Assembly (NCBI RefSeq): GCF_003721515.1
Contig: NZ_RJJD01000004.1
Coordinates: 359,918-423,917 of the forward strand
Length of the DNA: 64,000 nucleotides
Direction: 5' to 3'
Source of the DNA: Rufibacter latericius
GTDB lineage: Bacteria > Bacteroidota > Bacteroidia > Cytophagales > Hymenobacteraceae
Numbering within the stretch: position 1 is the first letter of the stretch; every line of letters starts with the position of its first letter. A program made the translations under genes and the position numbers. Shown here piece after piece: positions 37,278 through 46,248 of this stretch. Below the pieces are notes generated by a model. That model did not search any database. It was not told the origin of the DNA and saw only the letters and a list, made by a program, of their open reading frames with translations.

Positions 37278-38672
37278 TTATATTTTACTAGTTGGAACGC
37301 CTTTGAGTAGCCCTCTAGTCCAAAGTTCCCCAATCTCACCCATGTCTACTTCCATATTGTCAATTATTGAGTTAATAGTTAAATATTTAGTTCCAGATTC
37401 ATCTCTTTCAGAAATTAAAAGCTCTTCCTTGTTTATAAGCTCTAACACTTGTTGAGAATGTGTAGTTAAAATAATTTGAATTTCTTTAGCCTCAATTGAA
37501 TCTCGGAAATGAGAAATTAATTCACGCACTGCCCAGGGATGAAGGCCATGTTCAGGCTCTTCAATCATAATTGTTGAATTATCTGGGTGGGCTTCTATTG
37601 ATAATAAAATTGCCAATGCTCTTAAAGTACCGTCTGATGCTTCCCATGACTCAACCTTTCGACCATTGAAAATTTCCTTAAAAACTAAATATTCTTTTCC
37701 AGCCCTTAAGCTTTTTGAGTTAACATCAGAAAAATAGGGAGAGATATTTGACATTGTCGTTAAGATTCTTTGCCATCCGCTTGCATTTTCACTTACAAAG
37801 TTTTTTACAACTGAAGGAATATTATCTCCCGTTAATGATACTTGTTTTTGGTCAGAAATTGATTGCTCCTGTCTAAGCTCATTAATTAGTAAATCATATC
37901 TCCCAAAAGAAATAAGTTCTTCTCTTAATTTCCTTAGGTGATTATTGAAACTAATTAAAGCTCTGTCTGATGTGATAATTAAGGATTCACTTTTCTTTTG
38001 CCCAGGTCTTATTGTATTTAATATATTTTTAAAAAGTTTTTCTATTCCCTTCTCTCCTAATACACTTCTTCGGTCTTTGTCAATAAAAGTTCCTAAACCT
38101 AGCCAAGCAACAAATAAATCTAGATTATTACTTTCTAAACTGAATCCAAGTTTATACTGTATTGTATCTCTACTATCTCTGAAAATCTTAATGGAAGAAT
38201 TTGCTAGCTTTTCAATTTCTAAATCATCTAAAGCAAAATTCTTGGAGCTCTTTTCTAAATCATTTTCAATAAACTTAGATAGTAAAAGGAGGGAGTTTAA
38301 TTCTAATGATTCTTTAGTGATTTTTATTTTATTTCGTGGCCTTTTGGTAAAACCCAACTCATATGTTACGCTAAGGCTTGGAAGGCCTAATTTAATCCAG
38401 CGTTTTGGAGGTTCTAAGTCAAAATTTATTTTAAAGTAAATTTCATTATTATTTAATGATTTATATTGTTTTGGGAGTATTTCATCAAATCCTCCTCTTT
38501 TATAAACAGATTCTTGTAATCCAACTTCAGCAACATCTGACAAAAAATCAATAGCTTTTACAAGGTTGCTTTTACCTGTAGAATTGGCACCTACGATTAC
38601 TGTCAATGGTGAAAGGGGTATTTGTACAGATTGGATACTTCGAAAATTCCTAATTTCAATCTCCTTTATCAT
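37278..38672 (-). CDS. OLD-like AAA (AAA_21) ATPase inside the hsd operon
   Basis: A 464-residue SMC/ABC-type ATPase: Walker A GANSTGKS (28-35), signature-like EASDGTLRAL (344-353), Walker B IMIEEPEHGLHPWA (368-381) and switch ILTTHSQQ (His405). The middle (about 110-300) is helical and family-specific. No TOPRIM is fused to it; a TOPRIM-like protein follows 5 bp downstream. Such split ATPase/TOPRIM pairs occur in defence loci (PARIS AriA/AriB, Gabija-like, OLD class) and often sit beside type I systems. Strongly AT-rich compared with hsdM and hsdR. It lies 62 bp after hsdM. Confidence 0.8.
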   Translation of the reverse strand: MIKEIEIRNFRSIQSVQIPLSPLTVIVGANSTGKSNLVKAIDFLSDVAEVGLQESVYKRGGFDEILPKQYKSLNNNEIYFKINFDLEPPKRWIKLGLPSLSVTYELGFTKRPRNKIKITKESLELNSLLLLSKFIENDLEKSSKNFALDDLEIEKLANSSIKIFRDSRDTIQYKLGFSLESNNLDLFVAWLGLGTFIDKDRRSVLGEKGIEKLFKNILNTIRPGQKKSESLIITSDRALISFNNHLRKLREELISFGRYDLLINELRQEQSISDQKQVSLTGDNIPSVVKNFVSENASGWQRILTTMSNISPYFSDVNSKSLRAGKEYLVFKEIFNGRKVESWEASDGTLRALAILLSIEAHPDNSTIMIEEPEHGLHPWAVRELISHFRDSIEAKEIQIILTTHSQQVLELINKEELLISERDESGTKYLTINSIIDNMEVDMGEIGELWTRGLLKGVPTSKI

Positions 38673-38734
38673 CTTGTATTATTTTAATAACTAAATTTAG
38701 CCCAACTTATTTATGAAATTAAAAAGCTTTAATA

Positions 38735-40354
38735 TTATTTAAATCTTAAATCCAATCCCTCCAGATTTTCCTTAATCCGCTTCTCTAGCAATGCACCTTC
38801 CACAAAGTGTTGCAGCAACTTCTCCGTCAGCTTTTGCATCTTTTCTTCAAACGGAACGCCATCATCTTCCTCGGCTTCGGAGCCCACGTAGCGACCAGGC
38901 GAGAGCACGTAGTTGTTGGCGGCCACTTCGTCAAGCGTAGCGGCTTTGCAAAAGCCTTCTATATCTGCGTAGTTGCCGTCCAGGTTGCGCCATTGGTGGT
39001 AGGTGTCGGCAATGCGGGCCACGTCTGCGTCTTCAAACACGCGCAGGCGGCGGCTGGCCATAGTGCCCAGTTTGCGGGCGTCTATGAACAGGATTTCATT
39101 TTTGCGTTGGCGGTGTTCGCCGTCGCGGCCGTTACGGTTCTTGCTCAGAAGAAAGATGCAGGCGGGTATGCCGGTGGTCAGGAACAGCTTGTCGGGCATC
39201 TGCACAATGCAGTCTACCATGCCTTGGGTAATCATGTGTTCGCGCACGTTCTTTTCGCCGGCGCTTCCGGTGGTCATGGCGCCGTTGGCCATTACTACGC
39301 CCGCCGTTCCGCGGGCAGAGAGGTGGTGCCACAGCGTCTGGAACCACATGTAATTGGCGTTGCCAGGGGTGGTAAAGGTGTCTTTGGCCCCGAAGAGGCG
39401 CGGGTCGTTGTCGGGCAGCAGCTCGGGGTGCCAGTTAGAGATGTTGAACGGCGGGTTCATGAGGGCATAGTCGGCCGTCAGGCCCGGGAAGCGGTCGTGC
39501 AGCAGGGAGTCGCCCAGCTTCACGTCAAAGGAGAGGTTGCGCAGCAGCAGGTTCATCTTGCAGAGGCGCAGCGTGCCCTCGTAGCGCTCCTGCCCGTAAA
39601 TGGAGATGTCGTTTTTGTCGCCGCCGTGCGCCTGCAAGAACTTGAGGCTCTGCACAAACATGCCGCCGCTGCCGCAGGCCAAATCCATGATGCGGCCCTT
39701 GAGCGGCTCCAGCATCTCTACCAGCAGGCGCACCACGCTGCCCGGCGTGAAGAACTGCCCCGCACCGGAGCCCTCGGCCATCGCGAACTTGCCGATGTAA
39801 TATTCATACACGCGGCCGTAGATGTCGCTCTCGGGGTTGTTAATCTCAGAGAACTTCTCTTTGGAGAACAGGTTAATGAGCCCCGCCACCTGCGTAGGCG
39901 AGAGCTGGCTCTTCACGAAGATAGGCTCCAGCACGCCTTTGTAGTCGGGGTTGCGCTTGGCCAGCAGCTCGTCAATCAACACGAAAGCCTGGTCTACTTT
40001 CACCTTGATGTCGTCCTGCTCGGCGTTCTCGCGCAGGTAGTCCCAGGTAGCTTCCTTGGGCAGGCGGTAGGCGTTCTTGACCTGGTACTCCAGCTCGTCT
40101 TCCAGCACCTCGCTCTGCTGGTGGGCCTCTATGTTGTAGTATTCAGATTCGGGCTCCAGAAAGGAAAGCTGGATCTCCTGCTTGCGTATCTCAAAGCGCT
40201 CAGAGAGGTGCTTCACAAATAGGAGGGAAAGCACGTAGTCTTTGTACTGGTTTTCGGCTACGGCGCCGCGCAGCTCGTTGGCTACGTCCCAGAGTTCTTT
40301 CTCAAAATCTATATCGCCTTTGGCACTTGGTGCCGAGGTATTCTTCTTCGCCAT
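38735..40354 (-). CDS. hsdM: Type I restriction enzyme, DNA methyltransferase subunit
   Basis: A 539-residue N6-adenine methyltransferase: N-terminal HsdM helical domain (ELWDVANELRGAVAENQYKDYVLSLLFVKHLSERF), AdoMet motif DLACGSGGMF (224-233) and catalytic NPPF (300-303) in YALMNPPFNISNW. With HsdS it modifies the recognition site and protects the host. It is the first gene of the leftward operon hsdM-ATPase-TOPRIM-hsdS-hsdR and starts about 260 bp from the right attachment repeat, so it is the outermost cargo of the island. Confidence 0.95.
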   Translation of the reverse strand: MAKKNTSAPSAKGDIDFEKELWDVANELRGAVAENQYKDYVLSLLFVKHLSERFEIRKQEIQLSFLEPESEYYNIEAHQQSEVLEDELEYQVKNAYRLPKEATWDYLRENAEQDDIKVKVDQAFVLIDELLAKRNPDYKGVLEPIFVKSQLSPTQVAGLINLFSKEKFSEINNPESDIYGRVYEYYIGKFAMAEGSGAGQFFTPGSVVRLLVEMLEPLKGRIMDLACGSGGMFVQSLKFLQAHGGDKNDISIYGQERYEGTLRLCKMNLLLRNLSFDVKLGDSLLHDRFPGLTADYALMNPPFNISNWHPELLPDNDPRLFGAKDTFTTPGNANYMWFQTLWHHLSARGTAGVVMANGAMTTGSAGEKNVREHMITQGMVDCIVQMPDKLFLTTGIPACIFLLSKNRNGRDGEHRQRKNEILFIDARKLGTMASRRLRVFEDADVARIADTYHQWRNLDGNYADIEGFCKAATLDEVAANNYVLSPGRYVGSEAEEDDGVPFEEKMQKLTEKLLQHFVEGALLEKRIKENLEGLDLRFK

Positions 40355-40589
40355 AAGGAGGGGAGGAGATGGGGTTTATACGGAACCCGAAGATATTGAA
40401 ATTTTAGAAGCTTTGAGGAGAGAATGGAAGAGAGGCCAAAAGGATTAAGTAAAAAATCCATACAAGCTTGAAAGCCATTTTGGATTCGTTTGATGCTTGG
40501 CTCCTGAAGTGCTTAAATGGTAAAGGAGAGCTGTAAGGAATTTTTTTCTTGAAGAGATAAGAGAGGTGAATCAGGTCTGAAAGCAACAA

Positions 40590-40612
40590 AATGTATGCAA
40601 ATTGTATGCAAA
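40590..40612 (+). promoter_or_regulatory. Probable integrase arm-type site, right copy
   Basis: Identical over 23 bases, and in the same orientation, to 4161-4183. It lies immediately left of the right attachment repeat (2 bp from its A tract). The 40355-40589 stretch around it has no gene. Confidence 0.7.
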
Positions 40613-40613
40613 C

Positions 40614-40650
40614 AAAAAAGCCACTTACAAGTTTTATCTCGTAAGTGGCT
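40614..40650 (-). terminator. tRNA-Asn terminator
   Basis: On the minus strand, AGCCACTTAC and its complement form a 10-bp stem with a 12-base loop, followed by TTTTTT. It begins 10 bases after the tRNA 3' end. Confidence 0.88.
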
Positions 40651-40708
40651 GATTTTCAAGCTCCCCCTCTTGGGCTCGAACCAAGGACCCCATGATTAAC
40701 AGTCATGT
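40614..40708. repeat. Right attachment repeat (attR) of the island
   Basis: The partner of 3958-4052 (92 of 95 identical, offset 36656). It provides the 3' half of the functional tRNA-Asn and the terminator after it, so the present tRNA is a chromosome/element hybrid. Confidence 0.92.
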
Positions 40709-40734
40709 GCTCTAACCGACTGAGCTAAGGAGGA
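40661..40734 (-). tRNA. tRNA-Asn (anticodon GTT)
   Basis: A 74-base cloverleaf on the minus strand. Acceptor TCCTCCT pairs with AGGGGGA (one T-G pair); D arm GCTC/GAGC; anticodon stem CATGA/TCATG with loop CTGTTAA, anticodon GTT at 40700-40698; T arm CTTGG-TTCGAGC-CCAAG; discriminator G at 40661. CCA is not encoded. It is the integration target of the island; its 3' half is duplicated at 4005-4052. Confidence 0.97.
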
Positions 40735-40864
40735 GTTTATCAATTCTGACCGTGTGACCTTGAATGATGATGCAAAAGTAGGGGCTATTCTGATTGTGTG
40801 CAAGTGTTACCAGATAAAAAATTTAGGTTTTCTGATAAGTGACTGAAAATGAAACCAAAAAATT

Positions 40865-40904
40865 CTGTTTCAGGGCTGTTTTTCTGAAAATAGCCCTGAA
40901 ACAG
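40865..40904 (-). terminator. pheS terminator (palindrome-family copy)
   Basis: CTGTTTCAGGGCT (40865-40877) and its exact complement (40892-40904) form a 13-bp stem. Read on the minus strand, it is followed by AATTTTTT, so it is a good terminator for pheS, whose stop is 33 bp upstream. It also matches the dispersed repeat consensus. Confidence 0.82.
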
Positions 40905-40936
40905 CTTGCAAACTGCAATCAGGAAGTGTGGGTAAC

Positions 40937-41962
40937 TTAGATCGCCTCAAATTGGCGCAGGAACCGGGCATCGTTCTCGGTGAACAGGCGCAGGTCTTTG
41001 ATCTGGTACTTGAGCATGGTAATGCGCTCAATGCCCATCCCGAAGGCGAACCCTGAGAACTCTTTGGAGTCAATGCCGCAGTTTTCCAGTACCTGTGGGT
41101 CTACCATACCACTTCCGCCAATCTCTACCCAGCCGCTGTGCTTGCAGATGTTGCAGCCTTCGCCTTTACAGATAAGGCAAGTGATGTCAATCTCAGCGCT
41201 GGGCTCCGTAAACGGGAAGAACGACGGCCGGAACCGGATCTGGGTGTCTGGCCCGAATAGCTCCTGCACAAAGTAATAAAGTGTATCCTTCAGGTCCTTG
41301 AAACTTACGCCACGGTCAACGAACAAGCCTTCTACCTGGTGGAACACGCAATGCGCTCTCGCCGAGATGGCCTCGTTCCGGAACACGCGGCCCGGAGACA
41401 GCGTGCGGATAGGCGGTTTCTGGTGCTCCATCACGCGAACCTGCACGCTACTGGTGTGCGTGCGCAGCAGCATGTCGGGGTTTTTGCTTAGGAAGAACGT
41501 GTCCTGCATGTCACGGGCGGGGTGGTTCTCAGGGAAGTTCAACGCCGAGAAGTTGTGCCAATCGTCTTCCATCTCCGGGCCTTCGGATACGTTGAACCCG
41601 ATGCGCTCGAAAATACGGATAATCTGTTCGCGTACGCGGGACAAAGGATGGCGGGTGCCCAACGTGTTAGGAACCGGCGGCAACGTGAAATCCAGACCAG
41701 ACAGAGCATCGGGTGTGGCGTTCTGTTCCAGGGTTTCCTGAAGGGTGTCTATTTTCTGCTGGGCCAGTTGCTTGAGTTGGTTCAGTTCCTGTCCTACTTG
41801 TTTGCGCTGCTCAGGGGCAACGGTTTTCATCTCGTCAAACAGGGCGGCAATCTGGCCTTTGCGGCTCACATAGGTGTTCCGGAAAGATTCCAGTTGCTCT
41901 TTGTTCTCTATCGCATAGGCCTCTACCTCTTGGGTCAGCCGTTTTATGTTCTCCAATAGCAT
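40937..41962 (-). CDS. pheS: Phenylalanine-tRNA ligase alpha subunit
   Basis: A 341-residue class II synthetase subunit that charges tRNA-Phe with the beta subunit (not in the window). An N-terminal coiled-coil (about 1-85, LLENIKRLTQEVEAYAIENKEQL) binds tRNA. The catalytic core has motif 1 around HPLSRVREQIIRIFERIGF, HNFSALNFPENHPARD, LLRTHTSSVQVRVM, motif 2 GRVFRNEAISARAHCVFHQVEGL, and motif 3 GFAFGMGIERITMLKY. A CxxC...CxxC segment (CLICKGEGCNICKHSG) is also typical of the family. A housekeeping chromosomal gene, it confirms that the window right of the tRNA is native. Confidence 0.98.
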   Translation of the reverse strand: MLLENIKRLTQEVEAYAIENKEQLESFRNTYVSRKGQIAALFDEMKTVAPEQRKQVGQELNQLKQLAQQKIDTLQETLEQNATPDALSGLDFTLPPVPNTLGTRHPLSRVREQIIRIFERIGFNVSEGPEMEDDWHNFSALNFPENHPARDMQDTFFLSKNPDMLLRTHTSSVQVRVMEHQKPPIRTLSPGRVFRNEAISARAHCVFHQVEGLFVDRGVSFKDLKDTLYYFVQELFGPDTQIRFRPSFFPFTEPSAEIDITCLICKGEGCNICKHSGWVEIGGSGMVDPQVLENCGIDSKEFSGFAFGMGIERITMLKYQIKDLRLFTENDARFLRQFEAI

Positions 41963-42042
41963 AGCGCAAAGATAAAGATTAATGGGGATTGTGTAAGGTT
42001 TTGTCCAGAAGAGCAGGTGCTAGCTACTGATGAATACGATTT

Positions 42043-42075
42043 AGGCCTGTTTTATGGAAATCGGCTCTAAAACAG
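42043..42075. repeat. Copy of the dispersed palindromic repeat
   Basis: AGGCCTGTTTTATGGAAA followed by TCGGCTCTAAAACAG matches the GGCCTGTTTT...AAAA..GGC.C.AAAACAG pattern of the family, upstream of pheS. Confidence 0.55.
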
Positions 42076-42135
42076 ATTGCAGGAAAGTAAATCATGCAGT
42101 CTTTCTTTTATATTAACTTAGTTTCTTTAAGACAA

Positions 42136-42209
42136 TGGTTTGAGGCTTCATCCTCACGGCAGTTGCAAACTGCCGGTCATTTTGGGTAAGTCACAGACTT
42201 GAACAATGT
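42136..42209 (-). repeat. Second dispersed intergenic repeat, copy A
   Basis: Read on the minus strand it begins TTCAAGTCTGTGACTT, contains the dyad CGGCAGTTTGCAACTGCCG, and ends GTGAGGATGAAGCCTCAAACC. A diverged copy in the opposite orientation lies at 52799-52866. Confidence 0.6.
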
Positions 42210-42653
42210 GGGAGTTTGAGGATGCAACGCTATTATTAAGCATTGCTGTTTCCAGCCTTTCGGTTGAGCGCCTTGTCAGGTTCCGGTGCCGTGAGGCATT
42301 GCGACTGAAAGGAGCAAAGGAAGCTGGCGCAGCGCGAACCCGGAAGACGGGGCCTCGCGGCCGTGAGCGCTCGGAGGGAAACGATGCAACAAGAAAGCTC
42401 ATAAACTCACGCAAACGGCGGTGCTACGCCAGCACAAACGGACTATGAGCCCACAAGGAAACTAATAGTAAACACCAACATCACGCCAACACTAACAGAC
42501 CACGCATTCACAAAAGCATCGGTAAACAAACCTCCACATCTCCGTTTACCTACGCTCACCCGCCGTTCACCTACTTTCTGCCGGACTTAACCTAATTCCC
42601 GTTGTGGCGCGCACCGGTTCTGCCTAGTTTTGGAACATAAATCAAACAACGTT

Positions 42654-43466
42654 ATGGAAAATCAGCACATAAAAAGAACAGATAGCTGCCAAAGCTGGGG
42701 ACATCCCACCAGTCGGGGCGGCAGAGTGGCCGGCGGATTGGTGGTGGTGGGTATCGGGGTTTTGTTGCTGGCCAATCAATTGAACGCCATCTTCTTGCCG
42801 GGTTGGGTATTTTCCTGGAAAGTATTGCTGATCGTTATCGGGCTGATTTCCGGAATACGGCACTCTTTCAGAAACCCAGGGTGGATCTTTCCGGTGGTTA
42901 TTGGCAGCGTGTTCCTCTTGGAAGACCTCATGCCAGGCCTCTCCCTCAAGCGGTTTATCTTTCCGGCGATCATCGTGGCGGTGGGGCTCTGGCTCATTTT
43001 CAAACCCCGGCATCCGTTTGAGAAAAACTTCAGAAACAGGCGGCCCTTCGGTTCTAGCTTCAGGTACCGTGAGCCCCAACCTTTGAACACAAATCCAAAC
43101 GCAACCTCCAACACGGCCTCCAACAGCGATAATTTCCTAACGGCCACGGCCATCTTCGGAGGAATCACCAAAAACGTGATCACGAAGGACTTCAAGGGCG
43201 GCGATATTGTGACTTTCTGCGGCGGGGCCAAGTACAACCTTACCCACGCTGACATGCAGGGCGAAGTAGTCATTAACATCAACCAGGTTTTTGGGGGCAT
43301 CAGCTTTGTGATTCCGCCGCACTGGAAAGTTCGTTCTGAGGTGGTGACGGTGTTTGGCGGCATCGATGATAAACGAGGCTTTGTTGAGGCGGCCCTGGAT
43401 TCTGACAAAGTATTGGTACTCAAAGGGACCGTGTTCTTTGGCGGCATCGAAATCAGAAGCTATTAA
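42654..43466 (+). CDS. LiaF-like membrane protein (envelope stress)
   Basis: ATG at 42654 (MENQHIKRTDSCQSWGH) is preferred over a TTG 24 bp earlier. The roughly 270-residue protein has four hydrophobic segments: VAGGLVVVGIGVLLLANQL, VFSWKVLLIVIGLISGI, IFPVVIGSVFLLEDL and FIFPAIIVAVGLWLIF. A Pro/Asn linker and a C-terminal soluble DUF2154-like domain with repeated FGGI strands follow (AIFGGITKNV, VFGGISFVIP, VFGGIDDKRG, FFGGIEIRSY). LiaF-type proteins modulate a partner kinase in cell-envelope stress. It is first in an operon with a LytS-type kinase and a LytTR regulator. Confidence 0.82.
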   Translation: MENQHIKRTDSCQSWGHPTSRGGRVAGGLVVVGIGVLLLANQLNAIFLPGWVFSWKVLLIVIGLISGIRHSFRNPGWIFPVVIGSVFLLEDLMPGLSLKRFIFPAIIVAVGLWLIFKPRHPFEKNFRNRRPFGSSFRYREPQPLNTNPNATSNTASNSDNFLTATAIFGGITKNVITKDFKGGDIVTFCGGAKYNLTHADMQGEVVININQVFGGISFVIPPHWKVRSEVVTVFGGIDDKRGFVEAALDSDKVLVLKGTVFFGGIEIRSY

Positions 43467-43517
43467 GGCCTAAACAGCATCTGTTCAATTAAATGCGCAC
43501 ACTAACTCATCTGGTTC

Positions 43518-44543
43518 ATGTCTTCTTTTAAGGTTATTCTGCTGTACCTGGGTTGGGCCTTGCTGTGGGCGGCGGTGCAAACCGTGGTGATTTACCAGGC
43601 CGGTTTTCCGGTAGAACTGGCCTGGAAAGACGCCTCCTTAAGCAGTGGTTTAGTGGTGGGCAGCGGCTACGTTATGTCTTTGGCGCTGCGCTTCTACCGG
43701 CCCGGCGGACGACAGGTGGTGTATTTAATGGGCTGGAGTTTGGGCGTGGCCATGATCAGTTTGGTGCTCTGGGATACTGGAGTAGAGCATTTGTTAGGCA
43801 TGCAGACAGAATACCTGGCCTTTGTAGACAAAACCTTTTTTGTGCGACTCGCTTTTGCTTGGCTCATGATCCTGTTTATTGTGTTGCAGAACTGGCTCTG
43901 GTATTATGCCCGCGAAAAGCAGGAAGCCGAGGAACGCAAAACCGCCACTGAGAAACTGGCCCGCGAGGCCGAGTTGTTTAACCTACGGCAGCAGTTGCAA
44001 CCGCACTTCCTGTTCAACAGCCTGAACTCCATCAGTGCGCTGGTGAAAACCAAGCCCGACCAGGCCAAGAAAATGGTGCAGCAGCTTTCTGATTTCCTGA
44101 GAGGAACGCTCAGGAAAGATGACCAGACCATGGTGCCGCTCTCTGATGAACTGCAGCACCTGCAGATTTACCTGGAGATTGAAAAAGTGCGTTTCGGGCA
44201 CCGTTTGCAGACTCAGGTAAATTACCAGGAAGAGAGTTTGAAGCTGCAGTTGCCGTACCTGCTGCTGCAGCCCATCGTGGAAAACGCCATTAAGTTTGGC
44301 TTGTATGATACCATTGACGATATTTTAATCAAGATTACCGCTACCATGCAGGATTCCATGCTGGTCATCAGCACCCTGAATCCTTTTGACTCCGCGCTGC
44401 TGCAGCACAAGCAGGGCACCGGCTTTGGGCTGGATTCGGTGCGAAGGCGACTGTACCTCTTGTACGCCCGCACCGATCTACTCACAACCCATCAGCAAGA
44501 CAACGTTTTCATCACCACCGTTAAAATCCCGCAGAAACCATGA
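43518..44543 (+). CDS. LytS-family sensor histidine kinase
   Basis: A 341-residue kinase with four membrane helices in residues 1-130 (VILLYLGWALLWAAVQTVVIY; LVVGSGYVMSLALRF; LMGWSLGVAMISLVLW; LAFAWLMILFIVLQNWLWYY). A coiled linker and a His_kinase domain follow, with the phospho-acceptor His163 in LQPHFLFNSLNSISALV. The ATPase has LLLQPIVENAIKFG and GTGFGLDSVRRRL. This is the LytS/YehU class, which signals to LytTR regulators. The stop overlaps the regulator start (ATGA), so the pair is translationally coupled. It lies 51 bp after the LiaF-like gene, whose product may hold it off. Confidence 0.92.
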   Translation: MSSFKVILLYLGWALLWAAVQTVVIYQAGFPVELAWKDASLSSGLVVGSGYVMSLALRFYRPGGRQVVYLMGWSLGVAMISLVLWDTGVEHLLGMQTEYLAFVDKTFFVRLAFAWLMILFIVLQNWLWYYAREKQEAEERKTATEKLAREAELFNLRQQLQPHFLFNSLNSISALVKTKPDQAKKMVQQLSDFLRGTLRKDDQTMVPLSDELQHLQIYLEIEKVRFGHRLQTQVNYQEESLKLQLPYLLLQPIVENAIKFGLYDTIDDILIKITATMQDSMLVISTLNPFDSALLQHKQGTGFGLDSVRRRLYLLYARTDLLTTHQQDNVFITTVKIPQKP

Positions 44544-45283
44544 TCAAGTGCCTGGTAATTGATGACGAACCTTTGGCCCGCAGCATTGTCTGCGAATACC
44601 TGCAAAACTACCCCGACATGGAGATGGTGCAGGAGTGTAACAACGGGTTTGAGGGCGTGAAAGCCATCCTGCAGCACCAACCCGAGTTGGTGTTCCTGGA
44701 CATCCAGATGCCCAAAATCAACGGCTTTGAGATGCTGGAACTGGTGGAGGCGGTGCCCAGCGTGATTTTCACCACCGCGTTTGATGAGTATGCCATCAAG
44801 GCCTTCGAGACCAACGCCGTAGATTACCTGCTCAAGCCTTTCACTCAGGAGCGTTTTGATGCCGCTTTGAAGAAATGGCGCCAAAAGCAGCAGAAACCGG
44901 TACCCGAAGTCGCAGTGAGAGTGCTGGAGGAAATCACCGCCAAGCAGCCCGAGGAGCAGGTGCGCATTGTGGTAAAGGTGAACAACGACATCCGGATCAT
45001 TCCCGTGCACGACATCCAGTACCTGGAAGCTTACGATGATTATGTGAAGATCCACACGGCGTACGGCTGCTTTCTGAAGAAGAAGACCATGGGCTACTAT
45101 GAGAAGACGCTGGAGAACGGCAAGTTTGTGCGGGTGCACCGCTCGTACATTCTGGCCCTGGACCAACTCACCCGCATAGAACCGCTGGAGAAAGAAACTC
45201 ACGTGGCCCTGCTCCGCAACGGCACCCGCATTCCGCTTAGCAAAACCGGCTACCCTAAACTGAAAGCCGTTCTCGGGATATAG
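44540..45283 (+). CDS. LytTR-family response regulator
   Basis: A 247-residue regulator with a receiver domain (about 1-120; acidic pocket Asp9/Asp10 in VIDDEP, phospho-Asp54 in VFLDIQMPKINGFE, and Lys in LLKPF). A LytTR DNA-binding domain follows (about 145-247, DIRIIPVHDIQYLEAYDDYVKIHTA... FVRVHRSYILALDQL). It is the partner of the overlapping LytS-type kinase and probably controls this operon and envelope or efflux genes. The neighbouring RND operon is a plausible but unproven target. A palindrome-family copy follows the stop. Confidence 0.94.
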   Translation: MIKCLVIDDEPLARSIVCEYLQNYPDMEMVQECNNGFEGVKAILQHQPELVFLDIQMPKINGFEMLELVEAVPSVIFTTAFDEYAIKAFETNAVDYLLKPFTQERFDAALKKWRQKQQKPVPEVAVRVLEEITAKQPEEQVRIVVKVNNDIRIIPVHDIQYLEAYDDYVKIHTAYGCFLKKKTMGYYEKTLENGKFVRVHRSYILALDQLTRIEPLEKETHVALLRNGTRIPLSKTGYPKLKAVLGI

Positions 45284-45352
45284 TTAATAGAAAAAATTTA
45301 GGCTAAAAACGAAAAAAATAAAACAGGCGGAATCAAAGGAGGAGCGGTACCA

Positions 45353-45404
45353 CTTTCCTGGGTTTTCGGCCTGGTTTCTCTAAACCGAATCCAAAACAGG
45401 AAAA
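45353..45404. terminator. Palindrome-family hairpin after the LytTR operon
   Basis: TTTCCTGGGTTTTCGG pairs imperfectly with CCGAATCCAAAACAGGAAA around a T-rich loop, 70 bp beyond the LytTR stop. The rest of the 284-bp gap up to the TetR gene is AT-rich and presumably carries the efflux promoter. Confidence 0.5.
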
Positions 45405-45567
45405 TGCCTCCCAGGTAACGGCCCCTTATCTGCCTTATTACAGGGAGATTGTTTGAAAGCCACTCCTGGTAATCTCCTTATTTAGGATATCATTTTAACA
45501 CTTCTTAGGCTGATGTGATTATTTGTATAGTTCAGATAGTCAGGGGTTTTTAGTGCCTTTTCTGTAG

Positions 45568-46245
45568 ATGATGGAAACTTTGGAAACCAAAAATGTTTCC
45601 ATAGGTTTAGGCCAGATTCACGGAAAAAGGATGGAAATCAAGGATAGAATACTACACGAAGCACTGGCCCTTTTCTTTCAGAAGGGAATAAAATCAGTGT
45701 CTATGGATGACGTGGCCTCCCGAATGGGGATGTCTAAAAAGACCATTTACAAGTGGTTCGATAACAAAGATGAAGTGGTGTTTGAGAGCATGCAGCAATA
45801 CATTCAAAAGATGGAGGGTACTTGTTGCGAGGCCATCAATACTTCTTCAAATGCCATGGAAGCCATGTTTCAGATTGTGGAAATGGTACGGGGGCTCATG
45901 CGGCAGATGCACCCCAGTATCTTTTATGACTTGCAGAAATACCACCCCACTTCCTGGCGCCTTTGGCAGGAGCACAAGAACAATTTCTTTTTAAAACAGA
46001 CTCAGGAACACATTCAACGAGGCATCAAAGAAAAGCTCTTCCGGCAAGACCTTGACGTGGAGATTCTGGCGCGCCTTAGGCTAGCCGAGGTAGAACTGGG
46101 CTTCGACTCAGAAACCTATCCTGCCACCCAATTTGACCTGCAGAAAGTACAGATCGCCTTGCTGGAGCACTTTATGCTGGGCTTGGCCACACTCAAAGGA
46201 CATAAGTTGATCAACCATTATAAACAGATTATTGAAGAAGAATAA
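45568..46245 (+). CDS. TetR-family transcriptional regulator
   Basis: A 225-residue repressor with an N-terminal HTH: MEIKDRILHEALALFFQKG, then IKSVSMDDVASRMGMSKKTIYKWFDNKDEVV. A mostly helical ligand domain follows (about 90-225). The start at 45568 gives a 21-residue extension before MEIKDRI; ATG at 45631 is an equally good start. It lies 3 bp upstream of the TolC-type gene and so is the first gene of the efflux operon, which it most likely autorepresses until a substrate or lipid ligand binds. Confidence 0.92.
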   Translation: MMETLETKNVSIGLGQIHGKRMEIKDRILHEALALFFQKGIKSVSMDDVASRMGMSKKTIYKWFDNKDEVVFESMQQYIQKMEGTCCEAINTSSNAMEAMFQIVEMVRGLMRQMHPSIFYDLQKYHPTSWRLWQEHKNNFFLKQTQEHIQRGIKEKLFRQDLDVEILARLRLAEVELGFDSETYPATQFDLQKVQIALLEHFMLGLATLKGHKLINHYKQIIEEE

Positions 46246-46248
46246 GGT

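Larger units (their letters stand above)
41963..42653. other. Long intergenic region between pheS and the LiaF-like operon
   Basis: Nearly 700 bp without a convincing gene. It holds a palindrome-family copy (42043-42075), a second dispersed repeat (42136-42209), and a GC-rich segment (42240-42400) with overlapping short frames on both strands but no protein-like pattern. The last 150 bp probably contain the promoter of the following operon. Confidence 0.5.

Noticed and set aside
38807..40222. 471-codon plus-strand frame opposite hsdM
   Set aside because: Antisense shadow of hsdM, rich in Val, Ala and His runs; no domain recognisable.
42154..42448. Overlapping short frames on both strands in the pheS-LiaF gap
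   Set aside because: Arg/Ser-rich translations of a GC-rich non-coding segment; no conserved features.
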